A DNA stretch of 64,000 nt, taken from the NCBI RefSeq assembly GCF_002243645.1, contig NZ_CP017704.1:3056001-3120000 (forward strand), given 5' to 3'. The translations under genes were made by a program, and so were the position numbers. Below, one piece after another: positions 19,249-29,198 of this stretch. Source of the stretch: Peribacillus simplex NBRC 15720 = DSM 1321 (GTDB lineage Bacteria > Bacillota > Bacilli > Bacillales > DSM-1321). Numbering within the stretch: the stretch's first letter is position 1; the number at the start of each line of letters is the position of its first letter. The notes under the pieces were generated by a model. It was not told the DNA's origin. It did not search any database and saw nothing but the letters and a program-made list of their open reading frames with translations.

Positions 19249-19272
19249 TCTCCTACCTTGTCAGGTGGGAGA
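19249..19272 (+). terminator. Possible weak terminator after yugJ
   Basis: CTCCTACC pairs with GGTGGGAG across six bases. The following sequence (ATTACTTTATAT) is only moderately T-rich. Confidence 0.4.
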
Positions 19273-19377
19273 TTACTTTATATGCATAATTCGTTATTTA
19301 CTTAATCGATTTCTTGATTATGAGAATTACATCAGATAAAGTGAAAGGGAGACTAAAGAATTCAAGGAGGAATTTGA

Positions 19378-20724
19378 ATGGCCCATATTCGTTTCGATTA
19401 TTCAAAAGCCCTGCCGTTTTTCGGGGAGCATGAAATTACTTATTTACAGGATGCTGTAAAAGTGGCACACCATTCCCTGCATGAGCAGACAGGGGCAGGC
19501 AATGAATATCTTGGCTGGCTTGATTTACCGGCCAATTATGATAAAGAAGAGTTCTCAAGAATCAAAAAAGCGGCCGCGAAAATAAAAGAAGATTCAGAAG
19601 TGCTGCTGGTTATCGGAATCGGTGGATCATATCTGGGAGCACGAGCAGCAGTTGAGATGCTTCAACATAGTTTTTATAACATTTTACCGTCGGATAAAAG
19701 AAATGCACCGCAAATTTTATTTGTGGGTAATAATATAAGCTCTACATATATGCAGGACGTAATGGACCTATTGGAAAATAGGGATTTCTCGATCAATGTT
19801 ATCTCTAAATCCGGTACGACCACGGAGCCTGCACTGGCCTTCAGGATTTTCAGGAAACTGCTGGAACAAAAATACGGCGTTGAAGAAGCTAAGGGCCGCA
19901 TTTATGCCACCACTGATAAAGAGAAGGGCGCATTAAAAACGGTAGCGACGGAGGAAGGTTTCCAAACTTTCGTCATTCCTGATGATGTTGGAGGACGTTA
20001 CTCGGTCTTAACGGCTGTAGGGTTGCTTCCGATTGCGGTCAGTGGGGCGGATATCGATCAAATTATGGAGGGAGCCGAGCGTGCTAGGGTGGACTTCAGT
20101 TCTTCCGAGCTAGGTGAGAATCAAGCGTACCAATATGCGGCGGTTCGGAATATCCTTTACAATAAAGGGAAAACGATTGAAATGCTGATAAACTATGAGC
20201 CTGGACTTCAATACTTCTCTGAGTGGTGGAAACAATTATTTGGAGAAAGTGAAGGAAAGGATCAAAAAGGGATATTCCCTTCATCGGCTAACTTCTCGAC
20301 TGACCTGCATTCATTAGGGCAGTATGTTCAGGAAGGGCGGCGTGATCTTTTTGAAACAGTCATCAAAGTGGAAAAGGCCCGTCATGAAATCTTGATTGAG
20401 GAAGCGGCCAATGACTTGGATGGCCTGAATTACCTAACAGGTGAAACGGTGCAATTCGTGAATAATAAAGCATTTGAGGGTACGCTGTTAGCCCATACGG
20501 ACGGTGGCGTTCCTAACCTGATCGTAACGGTTCCTCAGCTCGATGCTTATACTTTTGGCTACCTTGTATATTTCTTCGAGAAAGCTTGTGCAATGAGCGG
20601 ATACTTACTGGGTGTAAATCCATTTGATCAGCCTGGAGTGGAAGCCTATAAGGTGAACATGTTTGCTCTTTTAGGCAAGCCAGGTTATGAAAAGAAAAAA
20701 GCGGAGCTCGAACAGCGCTTATAA
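19378..20724 (+). CDS. pgi: Glucose-6-phosphate isomerase
   Basis: 448 residues, the length of Bacillus Pgi. Visible signatures are the sugar-phosphate SIS region [37 protein letters not shown] and the C-terminal [25 protein letters not shown]. It interconverts glucose-6-phosphate and fructose-6-phosphate in the cytoplasm. CAAGGAGG precedes the ATG. Confidence 0.96.
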   Translation: MAHIRFDYSKALPFFGEHEITYLQDAVKVAHHSLHEQTGAGNEYLGWLDLPANYDKEEFSRIKKAAAKIKEDSEVLLVIGIGGSYLGARAAVEMLQHSFYNILPSDKRNAPQILFVGNNISSTYMQDVMDLLENRDFSINVISKSGTTTEPALAFRIFRKLLEQKYGVEEAKGRIYATTDKEKGALKTVATEEGFQTFVIPDDVGGRYSVLTAVGLLPIAVSGADIDQIMEGAERARVDFSSSELGENQAYQYAAVRNILYNKGKTIEMLINYEPGLQYFSEWWKQLFGESEGKDQKGIFPSSANFSTDLHSLGQYVQEGRRDLFETVIKVEKARHEILIEEAANDLDGLNYLTGETVQFVNNKAFEGTLLAHTDGGVPNLIVTVPQLDAYTFGYLVYFFEKACAMSGYLLGVNPFDQPGVEAYKVNMFALLGKPGYEKKKAELEQRL

Positions 20725-20732
20725 TATTAAAG

Positions 20733-20773
20733 TCATCAAGCTGGAATAATATCCAGCTTGATGGCTTTTTTTG
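20733..20773 (+). terminator. Terminator after pgi
   Basis: ATCAAGCTGGA pairs perfectly with TCCAGCTTGAT across ATAATA and is followed by CTTTTTTT. Confidence 0.92.
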
Positions 20774-20937
20774 TTGAAAGCTATAGTAGTGCCATCAAGG
20801 AAGCGGCGAAGAGAAAGAAACTTCACAAAAGCATAAGGGATAGCTTGGAAAACAATGCGGAAGCCAAATTCCTTTTGCCAATCGAGGGAACAATAGAGTC
20901 ATTCCAGGTTTTTTTTAAGACACTTTGGTTAAGCTAA
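20761..20937 (+). pseudogene. Possible gene remnant between pgi and yugN
   Basis: A 58-codon open frame starts at an ATG within the descending arm of the pgi terminator and has no ribosome site. Its product is basic and helical (AIKEAAKRKKLHKSIRDSLE). B. subtilis has yugM at this position. This could be a remnant of some gene or a chance frame; I cannot show homology to YugM. Confidence 0.25.
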
Positions 20938-20967
20938 TAGAAAAATTAGCGAAAGAGGTTTTATACA

Positions 20968-21372
20968 ATGATTAAAATTTCTTCTCAGTTGGAAGGGAAA
21001 ACGTTCGGTTTGTTCGATCTGGAGACGAAGTTAAAACCGGAAGGCTATGTGATAGGCGGAGGATGGGATTACGACCATGGTTCTTTTGATTATAAGATTG
21101 ATGACAGTGATGGATACCAATTCCTGCGAGTCCCTTTCAAGGCCGTTGATGGTTCACTGGATAAGGATGGGGTAATGGTTGAACTTTTACAACCGTTTTT
21201 GTTATCTCATAAGTACGAGGACGGGAATGACGATGAAGGAAATATCGGAAACCTCTCCGCTTCCTTCAATCAGTTTGCTGAGCCTGAAAATCCGGATGCC
21301 GAATTTCCGGAAAACTATATTTCATATGGAAAAACGCTTGTCCGTGATTTGGAAAAGCTTTTATTACATTAA
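20968..21372 (+). CDS. yugN: YugN family protein
   Basis: 134 residues, acidic and cytoplasmic, with the family pattern GGWDYDHGSFDYKID and an Asp/Glu-rich middle. AGAGG precedes the ATG. Function unknown. Its stop codon overlaps that of the convergent yugO. Confidence 0.85.
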   Translation: MIKISSQLEGKTFGLFDLETKLKPEGYVIGGGWDYDHGSFDYKIDDSDGYQFLRVPFKAVDGSLDKDGVMVELLQPFLLSHKYEDGNDDEGNIGNLSASFNQFAEPENPDAEFPENYISYGKTLVRDLEKLLLH

Positions 21373-22361
21373 TCTTCAATGATGAGCAAGGTGTCATCAC
21401 GTTGTATGATTACATCTCCAGGGGGCTTGATTAATGTCTTGCCTCCTGAAATGATGCCGACCAATAAAATGTCTTGATCGAATAGCTTAACGCTCAACTG
21501 TTTAAACGCCAATTCAACCCAGTCATCCTGGATGGGCAGCTGTTTGATGTTCAATCCATTACGCTCTTTTTGCTCTTCGGTTTCCGCAAGAATCCCCTTC
21601 GATAAGCAATCCTGCATATATTCACTTGCAAATTTATTCGTTTCCACTATACCGTCCGCTCCAGCCCGTAAAGCATTTTCCTTTTGTTCATGCGTTAATA
21701 TTTCCACAAGACAATATACATGCGGATTCAGCCCTTTGACGGCCAGTAACGTTAATATCGAGAACATATCCGTTTGTAGCTCGTCTTGCTTAAGGTCAGC
21801 CGTAATAAGGACGCGCATGGCTTGTTTAATATTGGCTTTCTGCAAAACGGAATCCAATGTAGCTTTTCCTTGGACAAAGTGGATATTCGTTCTTGGAAGC
21901 GGGTGCTTTTGCAGTGTATCATCTATAAGGACAATGGATAGATGATGTTTACGATCATGAATGTTTTGGATGATTCTCTTTGACCGGCCATTCCAGCCTA
22001 CAATGATAATATGACCGCCGCCGCCGAATACTTTCTTTCCTGTTAGAAATTGCTGTTCATTGGAAATGGAAATTTTAGCAATGTGCGCAAAATAAGAGGT
22101 AATCAGACCGGCTCCCGACAAAATGAGGACCATCCCAATGACTTTTCCAAGATTAGTAACGGGAGTGAAATCTCCGTAACCCACCGTTGACATAGTGACG
22201 ATTGCCCACCAGATGCCATCAAGTAAAGTAGGGAATCTCTTCGGCTCCACAATGTGGATCAAGACCCCGAATGAGAGTAAAAATAATGCGATTATAGAAA
22301 GCAATCTGATGAAACGCGGAAATCTGGGAACGGTGCTCATGTATGGACCGATTCGAATCAT
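21369..22361 (-). CDS. yugO: Potassium channel YugO (two-helix pore plus RCK domain)
   Basis: 330 residues. Two membrane helices flank the pore with selectivity filter TVGYGD (59-64). A Rossmann RCK/TrkA-N domain follows (HIIIVGWNGRSKRIIQ), then a TrkA-C-like end. B. subtilis YugO releases K+ and carries electrical signals in biofilms. ATG 22361 is preferred, with AAGGGG 10 bases upstream; the frame continues to 22418 without a site. No mistic (mstX) reading frame is seen directly upstream. It overlaps yugN by four bases. Confidence 0.9.
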   Translation of the reverse strand: MIRIGPYMSTVPRFPRFIRLLSIIALFLLSFGVLIHIVEPKRFPTLLDGIWWAIVTMSTVGYGDFTPVTNLGKVIGMVLILSGAGLITSYFAHIAKISISNEQQFLTGKKVFGGGGHIIIVGWNGRSKRIIQNIHDRKHHLSIVLIDDTLQKHPLPRTNIHFVQGKATLDSVLQKANIKQAMRVLITADLKQDELQTDMFSILTLLAVKGLNPHVYCLVEILTHEQKENALRAGADGIVETNKFASEYMQDCLSKGILAETEEQKERNGLNIKQLPIQDDWVELAFKQLSVKLFDQDILLVGIISGGKTLIKPPGDVIIQRDDTLLIIED

Positions 22362-22494
22362 GTTTTTCACACCCCTTAAGCTGTTCCTTTTAGTATGTTC
22401 AAAAAAGGCTTGGCTCATAAGGGTTCAGACAGACAAACTTTGAATGAATTCGGCATATTACCTGGAAAGCTGCCAGTCGATTTAGGGTAAATGA

Positions 22495-22532
22495 TAAAAG
22501 CCTTCCGGATGATGTCGGAAGGCTTTTAGTGC
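22495..22532. terminator. Hairpin between yugO and the yaaH-like gene
   Basis: AAAAGCCTTCCG pairs with CGGAAGGCTTTT across GATGATGT. It lies between yugO (leftward) and the 3' end of the yaaH-like gene (also leftward) and so probably terminates the latter. Confidence 0.7.
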
Positions 22533-22623
22533 TCTGAGTCACGTATCCTGAACTGGACTTCATGCTCGATAATTGATTATATGTCCGTTTGAGTTTCGGG
22601 ATTCCAAGGGCTCAATCTTTTTT

Positions 22624-23910
22624 TTAGACTCTTCTCCGCACGTTAAAGTTATCACTGATAAGCAGCCAGTTTTGGGGGAAGGCTAAGCCGAGCTTCCAAT
22701 AACTCATTCCCCTTAGATTCAATTCTTTGAGTAAATCGAATTTTGCCTGAATGGATCTGGCATCTTCAAACCACACCTCATGCTGCCTATCCTCAATATC
22801 GGTATAATTGAAGTGCGGGGCCTGTGCGGTTTCATCATACTCGATGGAAACATCATTGTCCGCCGCAATCTGGATGGCCTGCTGCGGACTCACGGCCCTG
22901 GCAGTGGATCCCTGGACAAAAGGCAGGGTCCAATCATAGCCATATAGATTTTGCCCCATCAGGATCTTGTTGGAAGGAATATCGGTGACGGCATATTCGA
23001 GAACTTCCCGAACAGGTCCAATAGGTGACACTGCCATTGGGGGTCCGCCGCTATATCCCCATTCATAAGTCATGATGATAACGAAGTCGACGATTTCACC
23101 ATGTGCTTTATAGTCATGTGCCTCATACCAACGGCCTTTTTGCTCAGCACTTGTTTTAGGGGCAAGTGCCGTGGAAATGAACCATCCTTCTTTCTTGAAA
23201 CGGTCCCTGGCTTTTCGGAGAAATTGATTATAGGCTTCTTTATCTGCCGGCCTTAAAAACTCAAAGTCAAAGTGGATATCCCGGAATCCATATTTCTTTG
23301 CCGTTGTAACGATATTGTTCAGGAACTTATTCTGAACGGAAGTATTCGTTAAGATGATTCGCCCGAGCTCATCGCTGAATTGGTCATTCTCCTGATTCGT
23401 GATCACCATCATCAGGACATTTTTATTTTCTCTGGCGATGGCAGGGAATTCATTGAGTAATGGCTCTTTTAAGGAGCCGTCTCGTAGCGCCTGGAAGCTG
23501 AAAGGGGCTAAGTAGGTTAAATAGGGCGCAGCTTCCCTGGCAGCCGTTTCAAGGGCCGGTGCAACCGTCGTACCCCGCGGCTCGACATAACCGTTGAATT
23601 CGGCGGTCCTTTTCTTCCGTGCCGGAATATAGAGCCGGTATCCAACCGATAGGATTTGATTTTCGGAAATGCCATTTATATTTGCCAATTCTTGAACAGG
23701 GACATCAACCCTTTGGGAAATGGAATAAAGACTATCACCCGGTTGAACGAAATAATAACTGCCGACGATTGGAATGACAAGGGCCTGCCCCGAAACAAGA
23801 TTATTTGGGTTAGGGATCTTATTTGATTCCACGAGCCTGTCAACGGTTACGCTGTACGTCTGGGCGATGCCATATAACGTCTGGCCTGGCCTAACCACAT
23901 GAATTTGCAA
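22624..23910 (-). CDS. yaaH: LysM-GH18 spore cortex-lytic N-acetylglucosaminidase (YaaH/SleL)
   Basis: 428 residues. Two LysM modules (about 1-48 and 51-96, each with VxPGxxLYxIxQ) lead into a GH18 chitinase-like domain. The catalytic DxxDxE motif is in IHFDFEF. The length and layout match SleL/YaaH, which trims cortex muramic-delta-lactam fragments during germination. It lacks a signal peptide, as usual for this family, which is loaded onto the spore from the mother cell. Confidence 0.9.
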   Translation of the reverse strand: MQIHVVRPGQTLYGIAQTYSVTVDRLVESNKIPNPNNLVSGQALVIPIVGSYYFVQPGDSLYSISQRVDVPVQELANINGISENQILSVGYRLYIPARKKRTAEFNGYVEPRGTTVAPALETAAREAAPYLTYLAPFSFQALRDGSLKEPLLNEFPAIARENKNVLMMVITNQENDQFSDELGRIILTNTSVQNKFLNNIVTTAKKYGFRDIHFDFEFLRPADKEAYNQFLRKARDRFKKEGWFISTALAPKTSAEQKGRWYEAHDYKAHGEIVDFVIIMTYEWGYSGGPPMAVSPIGPVREVLEYAVTDIPSNKILMGQNLYGYDWTLPFVQGSTARAVSPQQAIQIAADNDVSIEYDETAQAPHFNYTDIEDRQHEVWFEDARSIQAKFDLLKELNLRGMSYWKLGLAFPQNWLLISDNFNVRRRV

Positions 23911-24075
23911 TTCTATTCCCTCCTACTGAAAGTTTCCTAACAGTTTATGAGCATAAAAAGAAATTCATGATAAAGAGCTTAGAATTGAGAGAACCCCAAA
24001 CGAAAAAATTCAATAAATTGGCAATAATAATTTAAGCCTAAAATGCTAATTAATATTAGTAGGAGGTGAAAATAC

Positions 24076-24279
24076 ATGGCAAACAACAATAACAGCAATC
24101 AACTAGTAGTAGCTGGTGCAGAGCAAGCTCTACAACAAATGAAGAATGAAATCGCTAGTGAATTTGGTGTAAACCTAGGTGCTGACACTACTTCTCGCGC
24201 TAACGGATCTGTTGGTGGGGAAATCACAAAACGTTTAGTGCAAATGGCTGAGCAACAATTAGGCGGGTATGCTCGTTAA
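24076..24279 (+). CDS. Alpha/beta-type small acid-soluble spore protein
   Basis: 67 residues. The GPR protease cleavage site EIASEFGV (25-32) and the DNA-binding [17 protein letters not shown] are both present. These proteins coat spore DNA and protect it from UV and heat. AGGAGGTG precedes the ATG. I could not find a clean sigma-G promoter by eye. Confidence 0.95.
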   Translation: MANNNNSNQLVVAGAEQALQQMKNEIASEFGVNLGADTTSRANGSVGGEITKRLVQMAEQQLGGYAR

Positions 24280-24301
24280 TTAACTGAATAAAAATGGATT
24301 A

Positions 24302-24334
24302 GAAAGAGAAGGAGCATCGCTCCTTCTCTTTCGC
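24302..24334. terminator. Hairpin between the SASP and glycerophosphodiesterase genes
   Basis: A 14-bp perfect stem (GAAAGAGAAGGAGC and complement) with a 3-base loop between convergent genes. It lacks a long T tract on either strand. Confidence 0.7.
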
Positions 24335-24339
24335 ATTGT

Positions 24340-25089
24340 TCAGCTAGTTGCCTGCCAAGCCTTTAAAACCTTGATTGCCTTTTCAGGGAAATCGGTCATG
24401 ATAACGTCGACTCCCAACTTAGCGAGCTTGACGATGTCGGCTTCATCATTGGCGACCCAAGGCCGGATTTTATATCCAAGTTCTTTCGCTTTTTCATTAA
24501 CTGCTGGAGTCAGGCTGTTTTTATCTGGATGGAAACCGGCCTCTTTTTTATCACGTAAGATTTCTTCGAAGTTTTCAGGAAGCCCCTCGAACAATAATGC
24601 ACGTTCAAGGTCTGGGGCAAGCATCTTCACTTTTTCAATGGATTGATGGTTGAAGGAAGAGAGGATCACCCGATTTTCCATTTGATATTGACGAATTAAA
24701 TCAATGATCTTCTGTTCAATTCCTTCGTAAGCGAGTTTATCCGTCTTGATTTCGATGTTCATCAATAAAGCATTTCCCTTAGCCCAGTCGAAAACGTCCA
24801 TTAAAAAAGGAATCCGCTCCCCAAGGAATTCACTGGAAAATTTGCTCCCGGCATCAGCCGTTTTCAGCCTTTGTGCTGAATGCTCTTTTACATAACCAGT
24901 AAGGGTGGTCGTTCGATCAAGTGTTTCGTCATGGATGATGACCAATTCCCCATCAGAACTGAGATGGACATCGAACTCGATCCCTTCGGCCCCAATTTCT
25001 GCCGCCTTTTGAAATGCAGCCATGGTATTTTCAGGATGCGTCCCCTTGGACCCCCTATGGGCAAAAATCAGTATGTTTTGCAAAATCAT
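24340..25089 (-). CDS. Glycerophosphodiester phosphodiesterase
   Basis: 249 residues, TIM-barrel GDPD family. Active-site residues appear in FAHRGSKGTHPENT, EFDVHLSSDGELVIIHDE and NIEIK. There is no signal peptide, so it is probably cytoplasmic, hydrolysing glycerophosphodiesters to glycerol-3-phosphate. ATG 25089 follows AAAGGGG at 5 bases; a longer frame starts at 25152 without a site. Confidence 0.9.
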   Translation of the reverse strand: MILQNILIFAHRGSKGTHPENTMAAFQKAAEIGAEGIEFDVHLSSDGELVIIHDETLDRTTTLTGYVKEHSAQRLKTADAGSKFSSEFLGERIPFLMDVFDWAKGNALLMNIEIKTDKLAYEGIEQKIIDLIRQYQMENRVILSSFNHQSIEKVKMLAPDLERALLFEGLPENFEEILRDKKEAGFHPDKNSLTPAVNEKAKELGYKIRPWVANDEADIVKLAKLGVDVIMTDFPEKAIKVLKAWQATS

Positions 25090-25236
25090 CACATCCCCTT
25101 TAAACTTTATCTTGAACCCTATCATACATGTATCAATGAATTGTTTCAGCAATGTTTAATAGACAATATTTTAAACAACGAGTAAAATACATATGGTATT
25201 TCCATAAATAGGTGTTCGAAATATGAGGTGAATAAA

Positions 25237-26064
25237 ATGAATATGTGGGAAATTTTTGTTGCAGTTATCCTTGGTCTTGTAGAAGGATTAACTGAATTTG
25301 CTCCTGTATCGTCTACAGGGCATATGATCATCGTCGATGATTTATGGTTGAAATCGACCGAGATCTTCGGGAGTGAAGTAGCCAATGCCTTTAAGGTGGT
25401 CATCCAGCTTGGTTCGATACTCGCCGTCGTCGTGCTCTTCTGGGGACGGTTCATGGACTTGCTTGGGTTAAGGAAGTTGAAAGATACAGGTGCTGTGAAG
25501 GGACCAAAGCTTAACCTATTGCAGATATTCATCGGATTGCTGCCGGCTGGCGTTTTAGGTCTATTATTCGAAGATTACATTGATGAACATTTATTTACGA
25601 TGAAGACGGTCATCGTCGGATTGTTCCTTGGCGCGTTATTGATGATTGCTGCGGATAAATTCCGTCCAAAACTGACTGCAGAAACGGTTGACCAAATCAC
25701 TTATAAACAAGCTTTCGGTGTAGGGTTAATTCAATGTTTGTCACTGTGGCCGGGATTCTCGCGTTCAGGTTCAACCATTTCCGGAGGAGTGCTTTTAGGA
25801 ATGAGCTATCGCGCTGCTTCCGATTTCACGTTCATCATGGCAGTGCCGATCATGGCTGGTGCCAGTCTCTTGAAAATCGTGAAATACTGGGAGTTCTTCA
25901 CGCCTGAAGTTCTGCCATTCTTTATTGCAGGTTTCATCAGTGCATTTATCTTTGCGTTATTCTGTATCCGCTTTTTCTTGATTTTAATCAATAAAGTTAA
26001 ATTGACTCCTTTTGCCATTTACCGGATCGTCTTGGCGATTGTGCTTCTATTCATTATTTGGTAA
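25237..26064 (+). CDS. uppP: Undecaprenyl-diphosphatase (UppP/BacA)
   Basis: 275 residues and about eight membrane spans. The signature motifs EGLTEFAPVSSTGHM and GFSRSGSTISGG hold the catalytic Glu and Ser/Arg residues. It recycles undecaprenyl pyrophosphate for cell-wall synthesis; loss of activity sensitises cells to bacitracin. ATG 25237 sits 6 bases after GAGGTG. Confidence 0.94.
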   Translation: MNMWEIFVAVILGLVEGLTEFAPVSSTGHMIIVDDLWLKSTEIFGSEVANAFKVVIQLGSILAVVVLFWGRFMDLLGLRKLKDTGAVKGPKLNLLQIFIGLLPAGVLGLLFEDYIDEHLFTMKTVIVGLFLGALLMIAADKFRPKLTAETVDQITYKQAFGVGLIQCLSLWPGFSRSGSTISGGVLLGMSYRAASDFTFIMAVPIMAGASLLKIVKYWEFFTPEVLPFFIAGFISAFIFALFCIRFFLILINKVKLTPFAIYRIVLAIVLLFIIW

Positions 26065-26093
26065 TACGAAATGAAGCGTTGAAATTGGAGAGG

Positions 26094-26126
26094 AGCCACC
26101 CCGTTGATTCGGGGTGGCTTTTTTTG
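26094..26126 (+). terminator. Terminator after uppP
   Basis: AGCCACCCCG pairs perfectly with CGGGGTGGCT across TTGATT, followed by six T. Confidence 0.94.
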
Positions 26127-26439
26127 TGGCCGAAAAAAAGCTGGAATCCCAGAAAATTCATCACGAATGATAATTGAGTTTTATTGTTTTTAATTCGTCA
26201 TTATCGAGGTAATTATCAATAAATCCTTTTGTAATAAAAAAATATTCGGTTTTTGATGCAGTTTCAGACATAATTAGTAAAAAAAATATAAATGTAATAA
26301 AGCTCCCTGAGCGTAGTGATACCAATGAGTTTTGGTAGTTATTTAAATATTCAAATGATTACATAAACTATTCTCGTATAATTTATATGATATAATTTTA
26401 GTATAAATAAAGTACATGTGTACACCTGGGGAGGACAAC
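26127..26439. other. Intergenic region upstream of the SteT-like permease
   Basis: An AT-rich leader of about 310 bases. A small ACCAA/TTGGT hairpin lies at 26320-26336, and TATAATTT occurs near 26377. No T-box or riboswitch core was recognised. Confidence 0.35.
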
Positions 26440-27759
26440 ATGGGAAATGACCAATTGAAGAAAACGGTTGGCTTTTGGGTTGGAACATCTATTGTAGTTG
26501 GTACAGTTATCGGTTCTGGAATTTTCATGAGACCTGGAGACGTGCTTGAATTAAGCGGTAATTCAACCATGGCCATGTTAGCTTGGCTGATAGGTGGTCT
26601 GATTACCCTTGCAAGCGGGTTGACGATTGCGGAAGTGAGTACACGGATTCCTAAAACTGGAGGCTTATATGTCTATATGGAAGAAGTGTACGGAAAAGCA
26701 TGGGGATTCCTATGCGGCTGGGTTCAAACATTGGTATATGGGCCTGCAGTCATGGGCGCACTCAGTTTATACTTCGGGTTATTAGTTGCAGGAATATTTA
26801 ATATCCCTTCAGGCTACACTTTGGCGATAGGGATTCTTACGATCGTATTTATAGCAGGCATGAATCTTCTGGGGACAAAATACGGCGGTATCATCCAAAC
26901 CTTATCGACCGTTGCTAAATTGATTCCCATCATTTTCATAGCGGTTTTCGGTATCGCACAAGGTGATATGCCTGTATTCAATATCCAAAGTGAAAGTTCA
27001 ATGAAAATCAGTATGGCCGGTGCGATTTTGGCTACGCTCTGGGCGTATGATGGCTGGATGAATGTCGGCTTCATGGCAGGGGAAATGAAAAACCCGCAGA
27101 AAACGTTGCCGCGAGCAATCATAACGGGATTAGTCGTGGTCATGGTCGCTTACTTGGCTGTGAACCTTGCCATGCTTCATGTATTGGGGGCGGAGGGAGT
27201 CATAGCCCATGGTACGAATGCAGCGAATGTTGCGGCAACGATGCTATTCGGTGAATTGGGCGGGAAATTGATTTCAATCGGAATAGCGATTTCAATCTTC
27301 GGTTGCTTGAACGGAAAGCTTCTGACCTTTCCGCGCATTACCTTGGCGATGGCGACTGATAAAATGATGCCAGGCCATAAACAAATCGGGAAAATATCAC
27401 CTAAGTTTAAAACGCCAATAAATGCTACGATATTGCAAGTGATCATTGCAATCATCATGATGGTTGCAACAGACCCTGACAAACTTACCAATATGGCTGT
27501 ATTCTCTGTCTTCTGTTTTTATGGATTGGCCTTCTATGCGGTCTTCATCTTACGCAGAAAAGATCCGGATGCGAAGACTTATAAAGTGCCGTTTTACCCA
27601 TTCATCCCCATCGTCGCGATTGCTGGCGCAATATACATTGTTGTAAGCACATTAATCGATACACCTTTAAATGCCTTGTACTCTGTGATCATCCTCATTA
27701 TAGGTATGCCAGTATACTGGCTCCTTAAAAAAAGTGAGCGGGATGATAAACGTTCATAA
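26440..27759 (+). CDS. APC-superfamily amino acid permease, SteT-like
   Basis: 439 residues and 12 predicted spans. The first span has GTVIGSGIFMRPG, the L-amino-acid transporter (LAT) substrate motif. It resembles the B. subtilis serine/threonine exchanger SteT in length and pattern. GGGGAGG lies before ATG 26440; the frame extends to 26416 without a site. The exact substrate is unproven. Confidence 0.85.
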   Translation: MGNDQLKKTVGFWVGTSIVVGTVIGSGIFMRPGDVLELSGNSTMAMLAWLIGGLITLASGLTIAEVSTRIPKTGGLYVYMEEVYGKAWGFLCGWVQTLVYGPAVMGALSLYFGLLVAGIFNIPSGYTLAIGILTIVFIAGMNLLGTKYGGIIQTLSTVAKLIPIIFIAVFGIAQGDMPVFNIQSESSMKISMAGAILATLWAYDGWMNVGFMAGEMKNPQKTLPRAIITGLVVVMVAYLAVNLAMLHVLGAEGVIAHGTNAANVAATMLFGELGGKLISIGIAISIFGCLNGKLLTFPRITLAMATDKMMPGHKQIGKISPKFKTPINATILQVIIAIIMMVATDPDKLTNMAVFSVFCFYGLAFYAVFILRRKDPDAKTYKVPFYPFIPIVAIAGAIYIVVSTLIDTPLNALYSVIILIIGMPVYWLLKKSERDDKRS

Positions 27760-27764
27760 TAATG

Positions 27765-27801
27765 AAAAACCCTTCACTGCATGCAGTGAAGGGTTTTTTT
27801 T
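27765..27801 (+). terminator. Terminator after the SteT-like permease
   Basis: ACCCTTCACTGC pairs with GCAGTGAAGGGT in a near-perfect palindrome, extended by A/T pairs and ending in eight T. Confidence 0.94.
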
Positions 27802-27905
27802 ATAAATTGCTGGAATGAAATTTTCCTTTGGACTGCGAAATAGACAACTCGGGAAGTTCGTATTAACATAGGGGGAAAGTTAAATAGTGAAGGGTCTGAA
27901 CAAAA

Positions 27906-29099
27906 GTGAATTATATTGAGCCTGCTGGTAAATCATTCAGGAAAACAATCTTGGCTTTATTTCTTGGTAGCTTTGTAACGTTTGCGGATCTGTATAGTAC
28001 CCAACCGGTCATTCCGGTTTTCGCAAAGCAATTCGGAGTCTCTCCTGCAATGGCAAGTCTTACATTATCTTTCGCAACTGGAACGCTTGCCATCTGTTTA
28101 TTGCTTGTTTCCTTTTTCTCAGAAAATATCGATAGGAAAAAAATAATGGGGACGGCGCTCACTCTGTCTGCATTGTTATCCATATGTGTCAGCTTCATCC
28201 AGGATGATTTATACATCCTTATCGCAATACGGGCGATTCAAGGAGCGGTGCTTGCAGGTTTCCCGGCAATTGCGATGGCTTATATCAATGAAGAATTTCA
28301 TCCGAAAAGCCTAGGCTATGTAATGGGGATCTATGTGAGTGGTTCAAGTATCGGCGGATTGGCTGGCAGGCTGATTGTCGGGGTGCTGACCGACCATTTC
28401 TCATGGAACATAGCGATTGGAAGCCTTGGGGCTTTAAGTTTGATCATCAGTCTGGCTTTTTGGTGGATGCTTCCGGCTTCACAGCATACCGTCCGCGTAG
28501 GAGTCTCATTGTCGAGAATCAAAACCTCCCTTATCAATAACTTTAGGAATGGCAGACTAGTACTCTTATTCGGTATGGCTTTCTTATTAATGGGCTCGTT
28601 TGTTACCATTTATAACTTTGTGGGTATACCTTTAATGGGACCACCATATCATTTATCACAAACATTGATTGGCTTCATTTTCATTATCTATCTTGTGGGG
28701 ACATTTAGTTCTACATGGATGGGGAAGCTTGCTGATCAATATAGTCGGAGGCTTGTACTTCTTATCGGAATTGCAATCATGCTGATGGGCGCCCTTTTAA
28801 CCTTATTGGATCCGCTTTTGCTGAAAATAATGGGGCTTGCCTTGTTTACATTTGGCTTTTTTGGAGCCCATTCAATTGCGAGCAGCTGGGTCGGAAGGTT
28901 GGCTGATAAGAGTGAAAAGGCTCAAGCATCCGCATTATATCTCCTGTTTTACTATGCAGGATCAAGTGTAGTGGGGGCATCAGGCGGTTTATTCCTGATG
29001 AAGTTCGGATGGGGAGGGGTCATCTCGGCTGTATCCATTCTCATCCTCCTGGCTGCCGCTTGTGCGATGATGGTTGAAAAAGTGAAAATCGTTAAATAA
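27906..29099 (+). CDS. MFS transporter, YnfM/arabinose-efflux-like
   Basis: 397 residues and 12 spans. Features include YSTQPVIPVFAKQFGVSPAMASLTLS near the N-terminus (typical of YnfM-like exporters), NIDRKK in loop 2-3 and KLADQYSRRLVLL in loop 8-9, the two MFS motif-A positions. The start is GTG 27906, with GAAGGG about 11 bases upstream. Substrate unknown; probably an exporter. Confidence 0.85.
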   Translation: MNYIEPAGKSFRKTILALFLGSFVTFADLYSTQPVIPVFAKQFGVSPAMASLTLSFATGTLAICLLLVSFFSENIDRKKIMGTALTLSALLSICVSFIQDDLYILIAIRAIQGAVLAGFPAIAMAYINEEFHPKSLGYVMGIYVSGSSIGGLAGRLIVGVLTDHFSWNIAIGSLGALSLIISLAFWWMLPASQHTVRVGVSLSRIKTSLINNFRNGRLVLLFGMAFLLMGSFVTIYNFVGIPLMGPPYHLSQTLIGFIFIIYLVGTFSSTWMGKLADQYSRRLVLLIGIAIMLMGALLTLLDPLLLKIMGLALFTFGFFGAHSIASSWVGRLADKSEKAQASALYLLFYYAGSSVVGASGGLFLMKFGWGGVISAVSILILLAAACAMMVEKVKIVK

Positions 29100-29198
29100 A
29101 ATGATCTTTTCTATCATGTTTTTCCGGAATCCTGAATATAATCTAGTGAAAATGGAGATTGAATAATAGATTGATAAGAGAAGAGGGTAATAGATAGA

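Noticed and set aside
26141-26160. CAGAAAATT as a CodY box upstream of the SteT-like permease
   Set aside because: Only half of the 15-base CodY consensus is matched.
26320-26440. T-box or amino-acid riboswitch in the permease leader
   Set aside because: The small hairpin lacks the conserved T-box core and no antiterminator/terminator pair is visible.
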